64,000 bases of DNA from Lachnospiraceae bacterium. GTDB lineage: Bacteria > Bacillota > Clostridia > Lachnospirales > Lachnospiraceae. Within the stretch, counting starts at the first letter, position 1. Each line of letters opens with the position of its first letter. The stretch lies in contig JAQUVX010000014.1 of NCBI GenBank assembly GCA_028693165.1, positions 1-64,000 on the forward strand, given 5' to 3'. Shown piece after piece: positions 43,356-52,915 of the stretch. The notes beneath the pieces are model-generated. The model saw only the letters and a list, made by a program, of their open reading frames with translations. It ran no database searches and was not told the DNA's origin. The translations under genes were made by a program, and so were the position numbers.

Positions 43356-43414
43356 ATTATAGGAAAAAGAAGCAGAAAAAGACACTGGACAAAGCTGTGA
43401 TTCTTTTAGTTTTT
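43356..43414 (-). promoter_or_regulatory. Promoter of the importer operon with shared activator element
   Basis: The minus strand has TATAAT (43356-43361) but no good -35. Exactly 25 bases upstream begins the element GGACAAAGCTGTGATTC (plus strand 43387-43403) followed by TTTTAGTTTT. The same element, same spacing, occurs at 44162-44189. A weak -35 with an upstream site is typical of activator-dependent promoters; the YesN-like regulator is the likely activator. Confidence 0.8.
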
Positions 43415-43452
43415 CCAACACGTTGCATATAAAATTCGATATTTTCCGCAGT

Positions 43453-44094
43453 TTATAGTGTATTTTGCACATTCAAAAGCGCTCTGAGCGTCGTAATTCG
43501 GATATCCGTCCGCTCATATCGTGCCGCATCTCCGATTCCCACCGCCGTCATCCCGGCCGCCTTCGCCGCGTCGATTCCCGCCTCGGCATCCTCGACCACG
43601 ATACAGTTGGCCGGCTGCTCGCCCAGATATTGGGCCGCTTTCAAAAAGACCTCCGGGTGCGGCTTGGAGTGCGTGATGTTCGTCCCGTCCGAGATGGCAT
43701 CGAACTGCTGCGTCAAATCCGTCTGCTTTAAGATGTATTTTGTATTCCGACTGGAAGATCCCACCGCCAGTTTATGTCCCTGCCTGCGCAGCTCCTGCAG
43801 CGTCTCCCGCACCGACGCGTCCACAGAGTCCGGCGTCATCTCCGCCAGATAGCCCCGGTAAATTTCATTTTTCTCCTCCATCAGCGCCTGCTTTTCCGCC
43901 TCCGAGAGCGGCGCTCCGTGATACCCTTCCAAAATAATCTCAAGGCTGTCCGCCCGGCTCACCCCGCGCAGGCGGTTGTTGATCTGCTCATCAAACGCGA
44001 TTCCGAGCCTGTCCGCAATCTGCTTCCACGCCTGATAATGAAACTGATCCGTAAACACCAGTACCCCATCCAAATCAAAAATAAATGCTTTCAT
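43453..44094 (-). CDS. pgmB: Beta-phosphoglucomutase-like HAD enzyme
   Basis: A 213-residue HAD phosphatase-fold protein. The nucleophile motif FDLDGVLVFTD gives Asp8 and Asp10, the helical cap holds FHYQAWKQIADRLG and RGVSRADSLE, and AVGSSSRN and VVEDAEAGIDAAKAAG complete the active site. These features match beta-phosphoglucomutase, which interconverts beta-glucose 1-phosphate and glucose 6-phosphate. The start at 44094 follows GGGAGAAGG. It is transcribed from a promoter sharing the activator element of the importer operon. Confidence 0.9.
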   Translation of the reverse strand: MKAFIFDLDGVLVFTDQFHYQAWKQIADRLGIAFDEQINNRLRGVSRADSLEIILEGYHGAPLSEAEKQALMEEKNEIYRGYLAEMTPDSVDASVRETLQELRRQGHKLAVGSSSRNTKYILKQTDLTQQFDAISDGTNITHSKPHPEVFLKAAQYLGEQPANCIVVEDAEAGIDAAKAAGMTAVGIGDAARYERTDIRITTLRALLNVQNTL

Positions 44095-44130
44095 ATGTGC
44101 CTTCTCCCACCGTCCTGAATTATTTCTTTC

Positions 44131-44189
44131 ATTATAAAAAATCCGGTGTCTTTTAAACACCGGACAAAACTGTGATTCCTTTCAGTTTT
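44131..44189 (-). promoter_or_regulatory. pgmB promoter, terminator and shared activator element
   Basis: TATAAT (44131-44136, minus strand) is preceded at exactly 25 bases by GGACAAAACTGTGATTCC (plus strand 44162-44179) and CAGTTTT. Between them CCGGTGT/ACACCGG (44143-44162) followed by six T on the minus strand forms a terminator for the kinase-regulator transcript. Terminator and promoter thus overlap. Confidence 0.8.
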
Positions 44190-44204
44190 CAGCTAAATGA
44201 TTCC

Positions 44205-44960
44205 TTACCGACACTGATATTCCGACGGACTCACGCCCACGATCTTTTTAAATGTGCTGGAAAAATACGTGATATCCTTATATCCGACCATCTCCGCCAC
44301 CTCATACACCTTATAGCGGCAGTTTTCCAGCAGCTTGATCGCCGCCCGCATACGATACCGGGTAATATACGACATCACGGTATAATCCGTCTCCTTCTTA
44401 AACAGGTGGCTCAAATGCCCCTCACTCAGTCCCAGCGATTCCGCAATCACGCCCACGCTCATATGAGAATCGCCATAATGCTCCGCAATGTAGGCGAGTG
44501 CCTCCTGAATATAGCCGCTCTTTGACGATTTGTCGGCGGAAATCTGAGGAAGAATCTGGTCTGCCGGGTCCGATGTGCCATTCTTTGACTCAATGCGCTT
44601 CTTGACCTTCAGCACCGCTTCTTCTAATTCCCCGTCCTCGAACGGTTTCAGCAGATAATCAAACGCCAGCAGCTTCAGTGCCTCCCGCGCATACGAAAAT
44701 TCACTGTAAGCGGTCAGAAAGATCACCTCCACCGCGCTGCCCTCCTCCCGCAGTTGGTGCAGCATCGCGATTCCATCCATCTTGGGCATACGGATATCGC
44801 TGATGATCAGCTCCGGCATATATTTGTGCACCGCCTCAATTCCCTCCTGGCCGTTGGAAGCCTCGGCGACCACCACACACCCCAGCGCGTCCCAGTCCGT
44901 CTCCATCACAATTCCTTTTCGGACAAACATTTCATCGTCAATTACTAATACCTTGATCAT
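44205..44960 (-). CDS. YesN-type AraC-family response regulator
   Basis: A 251-residue regulator. The N-terminal receiver domain has the phosphoacceptor in ISDIRMPKMDG (about Asp55), plus conserved FLTAYSEF and LKPFEDGEL. The C-terminal AraC HTH pair occupies residues 150-251 (MSVGVIAESLGLSEGHLSHLF; KVYEVAEMVGYKDITYFSSTFKK). Its start overlaps the kinase stop by 4 bases. It probably activates the two promoters at 44131 and 43356. Confidence 0.94.
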   Translation of the reverse strand: MIKVLVIDDEMFVRKGIVMETDWDALGCVVVAEASNGQEGIEAVHKYMPELIISDIRMPKMDGIAMLHQLREEGSAVEVIFLTAYSEFSYAREALKLLAFDYLLKPFEDGELEEAVLKVKKRIESKNGTSDPADQILPQISADKSSKSGYIQEALAYIAEHYGDSHMSVGVIAESLGLSEGHLSHLFKKETDYTVMSYITRYRMRAAIKLLENCRYKVYEVAEMVGYKDITYFSSTFKKIVGVSPSEYQCR

Positions 44961-46672
44961 ACTCTTTCTGACACTTCCTTTCCTGCCGGCAGTTCAATCA
45001 CAACCCGGGTTCCGCCCTCCGCCGGCTGTTCCACACGGATTCCATAATCCTCCCCGTAATGCAGCCGTATGATCGTGTCCACATTATACATTCCAATATG
45101 TCCGCTGATCTTGTCCCATTCGCGCCGGTTCAAAAGCTCCATGCGCTCCGGATCGATCCCGCAGCCATTGTCCTGCACCTCGATGCGCAGCCGCGCGCCA
45201 TCCCCGGACACACGCACGCAAATGATCCCTTCCTCACATTCCGCCAGACCGTGAATCACTGCATTTTCCACAACCGGCTGCACGATGAGCTTCGGCACCA
45301 TGCAGGCCGCATACTGCTGCGGCAGATCGTAAGAGAAGGTGAACCGGCCATTGAAGCGGATTCTCTGAATCTCCGTATAAGATTCCACCAGCTCCATTTC
45401 ATCGCTCAGTGGAATAAACGCCGCCTTGGAAATGCTGGTGCGCAGGATCTTTGCCAGCTTCGCCGCCAGTGTGGCCAGCTCCGAAATATGGTTCGCCTTG
45501 GCAATCCACTTGATCGTATCCAATGTATTGTACAGGAAATGTGGATTCAACTGCGCCTGCATCATGGCAATCTGGACGTCGTTCAGCTTCTTCTGCTGGC
45601 TGACCTGCTGCTCCATATACCCTTTTAGTTCCTGCGCCATCGTATTGAAATTGTCCGACAGTTGTCCGAATTCATCCGTGCGCTGAAACGTGAGGCGTGT
45701 ATCCAGCTCCCCCTGCTGGAGCCGGTGCATCGCCAGATTCAGCCTGCGGATCGGCCAGGACAAATGATTGCTCATCCGTTCCGACACCGCGATGCACAAC
45801 AGCAGACTCGCACCCGCCATTACCAGCAAAACGCTGTACATGGAACGGATCGTGTCTGCGGTAAATAACTCCGGCCGCAGCAGCACGCTGACCAGCCCGG
45901 TTTCGCCAAGCCTGCTGATGTAGACCCGGTTGCCCTGATAAGAGCCATCCAGCCTTTCTCCCGCCAGCAGACGCCCGCGCAGAACCGTACCGATATCCTC
46001 CCGTCCTGCCGCTCCCGCCGCGTAAACCGTCTCGAAAAAGTTGTTCAGAATGCAGACTCCGTCCTGTGTCCCATAGTCCCCTCTTAAGATCTCTTCAAAA
46101 TTCTTTGCCGTCATGCTGATGACCACAAAGCCAATCGGATTATCCGCCTCGTCCCAAATGGCGCGCGACGCCCGCAAAAGGACATCGGCCTCTCCCGTAT
46201 ATTTCTGCTCCCGCCGGATAATCAGCTCGTCCGGATGTGCCGCGGAAACCTTCAAAATCCCCCAATAGGGCAGCAGCCTCGTATGAAACAGCTCCGTCCC
46301 GGTCGAATATTGACAGATACCGTCCGGCGTGTAAAGCTCCACCTCGGCGCGTTCCCGAAGTCCCACCGTCTCCTGATACAGGCGGGCATAGACCTCACTG
46401 CGCGGCGCTCCGCCCTTCCCGGCGAGCGTCGTCCGAATCTGCTCATCCGCCGCCAGCTTCTCCGTAACGCTGCGAAAATTCTCAAACAATGTGGTGAGCT
46501 TCTCATCGATCTGCTGCACCTGCGCCATATCCTGTTTCTGGTAATCCCGGTCCAGTTTCATTTTAAACATCTGAATCAGAAACAGGCTGCTGATGATAAG
46601 CGGCAGCAGTGCAACTCCCAGAAAGCTGACCAAAAGCTCACGCTTGAATGATTTTGTGATAAATTCCTTCAT
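44957..46672 (-). CDS. YesM-type sensor histidine kinase
   Basis: A 571-residue membrane kinase. TM1 (about 12-34), an extracellular sensor (about 35-277), TM2 (about 278-300), HAMP (about 303-355), the phosphoacceptor in NPHFLYNTLDTIKW (about 381), and an ATP-binding domain with VENAVIHG and DNGCGI. This is the LytS/YesM class. It lies between a binding-protein gene and the AraC-type regulator, as in three-component sensors such as HptARS. Confidence 0.94.
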   Translation of the reverse strand: MKEFITKSFKRELLVSFLGVALLPLIISSLFLIQMFKMKLDRDYQKQDMAQVQQIDEKLTTLFENFRSVTEKLAADEQIRTTLAGKGGAPRSEVYARLYQETVGLRERAEVELYTPDGICQYSTGTELFHTRLLPYWGILKVSAAHPDELIIRREQKYTGEADVLLRASRAIWDEADNPIGFVVISMTAKNFEEILRGDYGTQDGVCILNNFFETVYAAGAAGREDIGTVLRGRLLAGERLDGSYQGNRVYISRLGETGLVSVLLRPELFTADTIRSMYSVLLVMAGASLLLCIAVSERMSNHLSWPIRRLNLAMHRLQQGELDTRLTFQRTDEFGQLSDNFNTMAQELKGYMEQQVSQQKKLNDVQIAMMQAQLNPHFLYNTLDTIKWIAKANHISELATLAAKLAKILRTSISKAAFIPLSDEMELVESYTEIQRIRFNGRFTFSYDLPQQYAACMVPKLIVQPVVENAVIHGLAECEEGIICVRVSGDGARLRIEVQDNGCGIDPERMELLNRREWDKISGHIGMYNVDTIIRLHYGEDYGIRVEQPAEGGTRVVIELPAGKEVSERV

Positions 46673-46684
46673 GCCTTTTCCCCT

Positions 46685-47734
46685 TTAGTCAATCCGTTTC
46701 GTCCACTGTTCCAGAAGCTCTGTCTGATGCCTGCCCGCCCATTCCAGGTCAAAGGGAATAATCTCCAGCATCCCCAGCGCGTGAACATTCTCCGTGTCCC
46801 GCTGCAAATCGGTGCGGGCGGTTCTGCGGCAAAACTGATCCATTGCCAGATTCTGCACGTCATTGCTGACCGTAAAATCGATGAACAGCTTCGCATTGTC
46901 CGGATGCGGTGCCCCCTTTACCAAAGCACACCCATCCGGCACAGCACTGGTTCCCTCCAGAGGATATACCATGCCGATGTCCAGTCCCGCCGCAATTTCC
47001 TTCCTGGCTGCTTCCTCCAGCGTAATGCCGACCAGCCGGAATCCATCGCCGATCTCCTTGATCAGTTCCCCGGAACCGGCAGAAATATTGCCGTCCAGAG
47101 CCTCCGTAAACTGATTTAAGGTGTCTTCGATGTCCATACTGCCCTCCCGGCCCGTGATCTGAATCATCGTCGAGAGCGCCGTATAGCTGGTCCCCGATTT
47201 GCGCGGATCGGCAAACGCGATCTGCCCCTTCCATTTATCTCCCAGAAATTCTTCCCAGCTTCGCGGCGCATCCTCCTCGCTGACCAGCTTATTATTATAA
47301 ATAAACACGATCGGCAGCTCCGTGAAGATCGTCCAGGTATGTTCCGGCGAAGCATACTGGGGGTCCAGCAAATCACTCTGACTACAGGCATAGGGTTCCA
47401 GATAATCCCTGTACGCCTCATAGCTCTCCACGCCGCCGCCAAACATCACATCGCAGGCCTGCTTTCCCGACGATGCCTTCACCGCCTCCAGCATCTCCGT
47501 GGTTCCGCCCGCGTGCACGTCAACCCAGATCCCGGTACGCTCCTCAAACTCCTTCACGATCGGACCATACACCTCCGCTTTGTGTGATGTATATAAAATC
47601 AGTTTTTTATCTTCGCCAATTTCCGGCGGCAAATCCGCCTGTCCCGTCATTTGACCGCAGCCTGACAGCAGCATCGATATCCCCACGATGCCAGCCAGCA
47701 ATCCCGCAAGTCCAGATCCCATCTTTCGCCTCAT
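46685..47734 (-). CDS. Sensor-associated extracellular binding lipoprotein (HptA/AfuA-like class)
   Basis: A 349-residue lipoprotein of the iron(III)-type binding-protein class (lipobox LLSGC near 24-27; LILYTSHKAEVYGPIVKEFE; ADPRKSGTSYTALSTMI; VYPLEGTSAVPDG). HptA of Staphylococcus and AfuA of Actinobacillus belong to this class and bind hexose phosphates rather than iron. It is followed after 12 bases by the kinase. It may therefore hand ligand information to the kinase rather than to a permease. The ATG at 47734 follows AGGAGG. Confidence 0.82.
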   Translation of the reverse strand: MRRKMGSGLAGLLAGIVGISMLLSGCGQMTGQADLPPEIGEDKKLILYTSHKAEVYGPIVKEFEERTGIWVDVHAGGTTEMLEAVKASSGKQACDVMFGGGVESYEAYRDYLEPYACSQSDLLDPQYASPEHTWTIFTELPIVFIYNNKLVSEEDAPRSWEEFLGDKWKGQIAFADPRKSGTSYTALSTMIQITGREGSMDIEDTLNQFTEALDGNISAGSGELIKEIGDGFRLVGITLEEAARKEIAAGLDIGMVYPLEGTSAVPDGCALVKGAPHPDNAKLFIDFTVSNDVQNLAMDQFCRRTARTDLQRDTENVHALGMLEIIPFDLEWAGRHQTELLEQWTKRID

Positions 47735-47823
47735 CCTTCTCCTCCTCAGGAACCCCACTACGCCGGATCCCCCTCTGGTCCTATCATACCACTTTTTTCC
47801 TGTTTTCTCGACTGGTGTTGTGA

Positions 47824-47829
47824 TATAAT
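47824..47829 (+). promoter_or_regulatory. Extended -10 promoter of the histidine-phosphatase gene
   Basis: TGATATAAT matches an extended -10 element. No good -35 is seen. It lies 78 bases before the chosen start. Confidence 0.5.
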
Positions 47830-47906
47830 GAGCGTTAGTAAGTCATGATCGCGGCTGTGCCCAGATGCGCGGTTTCGATCACAACATATACAAGGAGCAA
47901 ACAATT

Positions 47907-48635
47907 ATGCAATTACTCATCGTCCGGCACGCAGATCCGGATTATTCCATTGATTCCCTGACCCCAACCGGCTGGGAGGAAGCAGAGCTTTTATCCGGGT
48001 GGCTGGCAAAGCTCCCGATCGATGCCTTTTACGTGTCCCCGCTGGGCCGCGCGAAAGACACCGCCTCCCTCACCCTGAAAAAATTTGGAAAAGAAGCCAC
48101 CGTATGCGACTGGCTGCAGGAGTTTCCGCCCAAGATCATGCGTCCGGATGCCGGGCGGCTTATCATTCCCTGGGACTGGCTTCCCGCCGAGTGGACGAAA
48201 GAAGAACGCTATTTTGATCATCAGAACTGGTATGATACCGAGATTATGAACGACGGTCATGTGGGAGATGCCTATCGCAAGGTCGTCAAGGGCCTGGATC
48301 AGCTTCTGGCCCATCATGGCTACCGCCGCAAAGACCTGTACTATCAGGCCGAACAGCCAAACCGTGACACGATCGTACTGTTCTGTCACTTCGGCGTGGA
48401 ATGCGTGCTGCTCAGCCATCTTTTGAACATTTCCCCCATGGCACTGTGGCACGGCTTCTGCGCCGCACCGTCCTCCGTCACCACGCTGGTTACCGAGGAA
48501 CGCCGCGAAGGTGCCGCATACTTCCGCATGAACTGCTTCGGAAGCACCGCCCATCTGGATGCTACCGGACGAGAGCCCTCCGTCGCGGCTCGCTTCTGTG
48601 AAACCTTTACATGCAAAGAGGAACGCCACGACTGA
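47907..48635 (+). CDS. Histidine phosphatase superfamily protein
   Basis: A 242-residue phosphoglycerate-mutase-fold phosphatase. The catalytic LIVRHADPDY motif (about 4-13) has the phospho-histidine, and a second histidine sits in LFCHFGVECVLLSHL (about 157-171). SPLGRAKDTA fits the family arginine. Substrates range from sugar phosphates to phosphopeptides. The start at 47907 follows AAGGAG; 14 residues of an earlier reading are rejected. It is transcribed divergently from the sensor cluster. Confidence 0.9.
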   Translation: MQLLIVRHADPDYSIDSLTPTGWEEAELLSGWLAKLPIDAFYVSPLGRAKDTASLTLKKFGKEATVCDWLQEFPPKIMRPDAGRLIIPWDWLPAEWTKEERYFDHQNWYDTEIMNDGHVGDAYRKVVKGLDQLLAHHGYRRKDLYYQAEQPNRDTIVLFCHFGVECVLLSHLLNISPMALWHGFCAAPSSVTTLVTEERREGAAYFRMNCFGSTAHLDATGREPSVAARFCETFTCKEERHD

Positions 48636-48667
48636 CGTTCCTCTTTGTCTTATTTATAAACAACAAC

Positions 48668-50167
48668 CTACGCCGCTTCCACCTTCTTGCCGTCATCCGG
48701 CTTTTCCGTTTCCACTTTCTCCTTTACAGGGCGCTTCCACGCATGCATTGCAAGTGCCATGGCGATAACGCCGTAGGACACGAACACACGGAAATACTCA
48801 CCGATGACCGGATCGCCAAACAGCTCTTTACCAGCCAGCGGAGATACGATGAACAGGGTGTGGAACAGCACGATACCAAGCAGGGCCTGCTTGTTGGTCG
48901 CCTTCTGTACCGAAGCGCCGCCGACTAACAGTGCCGCGATCGCGAACTGGCCGACCTGGGTATGCGCGCCGTAGGTAGAAAGCGTTCCCACGTTCTGCAG
49001 GAAGATCAGCTGTCCCCAGCTTGCCAGTACCGTGGAGAAAATCATCGCGATGATACGGGTTTTGTCTACGTTGATACCGGCTGCATTTGCCACGGTTCTG
49101 CTCTGTCCAACGGTTCTCATGTTCTGGCCCAGACGGGTTTTCATCAGAATGTTGTTGAAGCAGCAGAGTGCTCCGATGCAGAGGTACGTCATAACCGGAA
49201 GCTGTACCACGATCAGTACCTTGTAAAGCGCCGGAACATAGGTCAGGCCATAGATCACTGCCGCCAGCCCAAGATTGACCAGCGCACGCTTACCGTTAAA
49301 CGGCTTTCTGACCGCGCCAACAGCCGCATCCAAAGCACCCGCATTTCCTGCACTCAGCTTTGATCTCACAAACTTCAGAGCCTGCCAGATCACTGTCGCC
49401 AGACAGCCCAGCTCGATCGCGGAAAGCAGCATCAGCCGGTCTTTCGCCAGGAACTGCTCCACCGGTCCGATGTAGGTCAGGCCGTATACTACCAGTGCTG
49501 CAGCGGCGCTGAGGATCGTCTTTTTCCAGTCTACCGTCTGCTTTTTCGCAAGCTTAAAGATCGTGGAGCAGACCAGTCCGATCAGTACCAGATAGAATCC
49601 AATTTCGATGATAGTCAGCATCGGCACCGTGTCCAGTGCGTACTTGACCGTGTCTTTTAAGTCAATGGTGTTTTTAACGCCGACACCGGTTGCAATCATC
49701 AGAGTCGGATTGTTCAGTGCAATCACACCGCCGAAGATGAACAGGAAGATCAGCTGGTAAATACCTTCTGCAAAATATCCCAGAACCAGACCGCCGATCA
49801 TCTCATTGCCCTTCATCTGGTTGAACAATTTACCAACCAGGAAGCCAAAGAAGATGGAGATCGGAGTTGCCAGCGCTACCGTTGCCATAAAGCCGCCGAT
49901 TCCGGTGAAGCCCCAGTAGGTCGTCAAAAAGATCGCGATCTGTGCGGCCATGGCACCGATGACAATACCAAAGTTCAGACCCATACCGGCGATAACCGGA
50001 ATGATCAGGGCCAGCACGATGAAGGAGTTTCTTGCAATACGTGTGAACAGCTCCGGAATGACGAAGGTCAGCGGCTGCTTTGATGCGATAGTCGCACCCA
50101 CACACAGGAAAATGAACAGGATTACAACCTTGTTCTGGAATAATACGTCTCTTAGCTTCTTATTCAC
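48668..50167 (-). CDS. ABC importer permease 2 (BPD_transp_2/RbsC class)
   Basis: A 499-residue polytopic protein of the BMP/ribose-type permease family (GLNFGIVIGAMAAQIAIF; TVANAAGINVDKTRIIAM; IAALLVGGASVQKAT). About 90 extra residues with added hydrophobic segments (near 200-300) lengthen it over the partner. It starts at a GTG behind GGAGGTGAC and overlaps the first permease by 8 bases. A Lys/Glu-rich tail ends the protein. It completes the DUF3798 importer. Confidence 0.9.
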   Translation of the reverse strand: MNKKLRDVLFQNKVVILFIFLCVGATIASKQPLTFVIPELFTRIARNSFIVLALIIPVIAGMGLNFGIVIGAMAAQIAIFLTTYWGFTGIGGFMATVALATPISIFFGFLVGKLFNQMKGNEMIGGLVLGYFAEGIYQLIFLFIFGGVIALNNPTLMIATGVGVKNTIDLKDTVKYALDTVPMLTIIEIGFYLVLIGLVCSTIFKLAKKQTVDWKKTILSAAAALVVYGLTYIGPVEQFLAKDRLMLLSAIELGCLATVIWQALKFVRSKLSAGNAGALDAAVGAVRKPFNGKRALVNLGLAAVIYGLTYVPALYKVLIVVQLPVMTYLCIGALCCFNNILMKTRLGQNMRTVGQSRTVANAAGINVDKTRIIAMIFSTVLASWGQLIFLQNVGTLSTYGAHTQVGQFAIAALLVGGASVQKATNKQALLGIVLFHTLFIVSPLAGKELFGDPVIGEYFRVFVSYGVIAMALAMHAWKRPVKEKVETEKPDDGKKVEAA

Positions 50168-51251
50168 GGCTGTCACCTCCTTTTGCCTGCGTAAGTGCAT
50201 AGATAATGATACCGTTGGAGATGATCAGTCGCATAACCTCGGATAAGTTGCTCTCCGGGATGAACTGATTTGCCACCGGAAGTCCCAGCGCCAGGATACC
50301 CTGGAACAGGAACGTACCAATCAATACATGGGTAATGCTCGCGCGCTTCGGGCTTGCACCGCCGATCAGCACCGCTGCAACCGAAGTAAAGCCCATCATC
50401 ATCGGTCCGTTGTAAAGCTGCATGAAACCGAAGCCCTGTGCATAGACCAGAATACCAACTGCTGCCAGCACGGTCGACAAGGTTGTGCCGATCAGGCGCA
50501 TCTTGTTGACGTTGATTCCCGCCGCTTTCGCGAACATCGGGTTCGCACCGGCTGCGCTCATCGCGATACCGGTCTTGGACCGCATGAACAGCCAGATCAG
50601 GAAACAGATCAGGAAGAAGAACAGCAAAAGTCCCGTCGGAACCGTCAGTGCGCCGATCTTAAATGCCAGTGTGTTGTTCATGACACCGCTGAAGGAAGCC
50701 GCCAGGGAGATGGTATTACGAAGACCTTTTCCCGCATTCGGCCAGATCAGCTCACCGTTGCTGAACGGAAGCAGCATCCACAGAATATTCATGAATGCGA
50801 TGATCGAGAAGCCGACATAGGTCGTAACGGTCATCTCAGAACCTTTTACCCGGTTTAAGAGCTGTCCGTACAGATAGCCGATTCCAATCGCCAGCACCAC
50901 ACCGATCAGGATAGCCAGAAGCACTGCCACCCAAGCTGCAAGCAGCGGACTGATTGCCACCAGAGACGGATTCTGTGCAACATTTAACTGGATCACGATC
51001 AGGCCGCCCAGAAGACCGCCCACGATTCCCATGGAAATACCAAAGTTCAAACCAATACCGCACTGGACTGCCGGGACCATCGCCAGCGCCAGGATACCGA
51101 ACATGCCCCAGCGGCGGACACAGTCACTTAAGAGCTGCATCAGATTCATCTGGAAGCCGCCTGCCGCGACCACCAGAAGCAGGAAGAAGGAAACAATGAT
51201 CACGCGCGGCAGACCGAATTTGTCTACCAGCGGTTTTAATGGATTACGCAT
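50160..51251 (-). CDS. ABC importer permease 1 (BPD_transp_2/RbsC class)
   Basis: A 363-residue polytopic protein with the conserved GLNFGISMGIVGGLLGGLI and AAGANPMFAKAAGINVNKM blocks of simple-sugar and nucleoside importers. The ATG at 51251 lies behind GGGAGGAG and overlaps the ATPase stop by 8 bases, implying tight coupling. It pairs with the longer permease to form the channel. Confidence 0.92.
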   Translation of the reverse strand: MRNPLKPLVDKFGLPRVIIVSFFLLLVVAAGGFQMNLMQLLSDCVRRWGMFGILALAMVPAVQCGIGLNFGISMGIVGGLLGGLIVIQLNVAQNPSLVAISPLLAAWVAVLLAILIGVVLAIGIGYLYGQLLNRVKGSEMTVTTYVGFSIIAFMNILWMLLPFSNGELIWPNAGKGLRNTISLAASFSGVMNNTLAFKIGALTVPTGLLLFFFLICFLIWLFMRSKTGIAMSAAGANPMFAKAAGINVNKMRLIGTTLSTVLAAVGILVYAQGFGFMQLYNGPMMMGFTSVAAVLIGGASPKRASITHVLIGTFLFQGILALGLPVANQFIPESNLSEVMRLIISNGIIIYALTQAKGGDSRE

Positions 51252-52857
51252 TGGCTTCTCCTCCCTTCCATGCGCCGGACATCGCCAGACCGAAGTTGGC
51301 ATCGGAATCATCCGGTTTCAGAATGCATGCTAATTTGCCGTCCGATACGATCGCGATCCGGTCAGAGATCGAACGCAGTTCCACCAGCTCGGAGGATACG
51401 ATAATGACGGTCATACCGGTCTCCCGGTTCAGCTTTGCAAGATACTCCAGAACCAGCTTCTTGGCACCGATGTCGATACCACGGGTCGGCTCGGAGACGA
51501 ACAGCACTTCCGGCTCCAGTGTCAAAGCACGCGCCAGACAGACCTTCTGCTGGTTACCGCCGGAGAGACGTCCCGCCGCCTGCCGGATACCGGTACAGCG
51601 GATATCCAGGGTCTTGACCATCTGCTCTGCGTGAACCTTCGCCGCTGCCGCATCGTACAGCTTCATCCAGGCAATTTTCTTTAAAAATTTATCGTTGGTC
51701 TGCATCGCGGAGAATACGATATTCTGCTCAATGCTCTCATCCAGCAGAAGACCTACGCCACGACGGTCCTCCGACACAAATGCCACCTTGTGGTTCAGGG
51801 CATCACCCAGTTTGTCCAGGTTCAGCTCCTGCCCGTTGATCTTTACATGGCCGGTCGCCTTGTAAAGACCCATGATGCCGTTTGGAATACCCAGTTTTCC
51901 CTGACCTGCAAGTCCTCCGATTCCGAAGATCTCGCCTCTGCGGATGTCCAGATCCACTCCCTTTACCCGCTCGCCAGGCATCTCTACTCTATAATCTCTT
52001 AAGCTTACGGCGATCTCATCCTCGCTGATCACGCGGTTGTCCGGAAGGTCATCGTCAAGAAGCTTCTCGACCTTACGTCCGATCATAAGCTCTGCAATCT
52101 CTACCACATTTGTATCTTTGATTTCTTTTCGCGCGACAAACTCACCATCTCGCAGGATCGTCATGCCATCTGCAACAGCCATGACCTCATCCAGACGATG
52201 GGTGATAAAAATAATTGCGATCCCGTGGGAAGAAATGACACGCATAGCTTCCAGCAGGCGATCCGCCTCCGATTCCGTCAAAACGGCAGTCGGCTCATCA
52301 AATACCAGAATCTTAATGCCGGTCTTGTCAAGCTCACGTGCAATCTCGATAAACTGCATGTAGCCTACCGGAAGTCCGGCTACTTTTACATACTCTTCAA
52401 TCTGAAGACCAATGGTCTTCAGCGCTTTTTTCGCATCCTTTGCCATCTGCTCGAAGTCAAGAGACTCCATAGAACGGCCAAATATACGGCTTACCAGGTT
52501 CGGTGTACTGATCTCACGGCCTACTTTAATATTCTCTGTGACAGAGAATCCCGGAATCAGCATGAACTCCTGATGTACCATACCAATACCCAGCTCCATC
52601 GCCTTAAGCGGTGTATCAATAACAACATCCTGACCATCTACCTGGATGGTTCCTTCGTAGCCACCGGTGCTGTGGATAACCGGCATACCAAATAAAATAT
52701 TCATCAAGGTCGATTTTCCTGCACCGTTTTCCCCCATCAGCGCATGAATCTCACCTGGACGGATATGGAGATTAACTCCCTTTAAAACCCGGTTGCCGGA
52801 ATATTCCTTGGCTATGTTGTCCATTTTCAGGACATAGGTTTCGTTCGTGTTTTCCAA
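51244..52857 (-). CDS. Double-domain ABC importer ATPase (RbsA/BMP class)
   Basis: A 537-residue ATPase with two nucleotide-binding domains. Domain 1: GENGAGKST (about 41), VAGLPVGYMQF in place of a canonical LSGGQ, and VFDEPTAVLTE. Domain 2: GLAGQGKLG (a degenerate Walker A), canonical LSGGNQQK, and SEPTRGID. Asymmetric double ATPases are normal for RbsA-type importers of sugars, nucleosides and autoinducers. It is preceded by the DUF3798 protein. Confidence 0.92.
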   Translation of the reverse strand: MENTNETYVLKMDNIAKEYSGNRVLKGVNLHIRPGEIHALMGENGAGKSTLMNILFGMPVIHSTGGYEGTIQVDGQDVVIDTPLKAMELGIGMVHQEFMLIPGFSVTENIKVGREISTPNLVSRIFGRSMESLDFEQMAKDAKKALKTIGLQIEEYVKVAGLPVGYMQFIEIARELDKTGIKILVFDEPTAVLTESEADRLLEAMRVISSHGIAIIFITHRLDEVMAVADGMTILRDGEFVARKEIKDTNVVEIAELMIGRKVEKLLDDDLPDNRVISEDEIAVSLRDYRVEMPGERVKGVDLDIRRGEIFGIGGLAGQGKLGIPNGIMGLYKATGHVKINGQELNLDKLGDALNHKVAFVSEDRRGVGLLLDESIEQNIVFSAMQTNDKFLKKIAWMKLYDAAAAKVHAEQMVKTLDIRCTGIRQAAGRLSGGNQQKVCLARALTLEPEVLFVSEPTRGIDIGAKKLVLEYLAKLNRETGMTVIIVSSELVELRSISDRIAIVSDGKLACILKPDDSDANFGLAMSGAWKGGEANA

Positions 52858-52915
52858 ATTAACAACCTCTTTCTATGTTTCATGTAAGCAGCCTCTGGAG
52901 GCTTAGACGGGAAAA

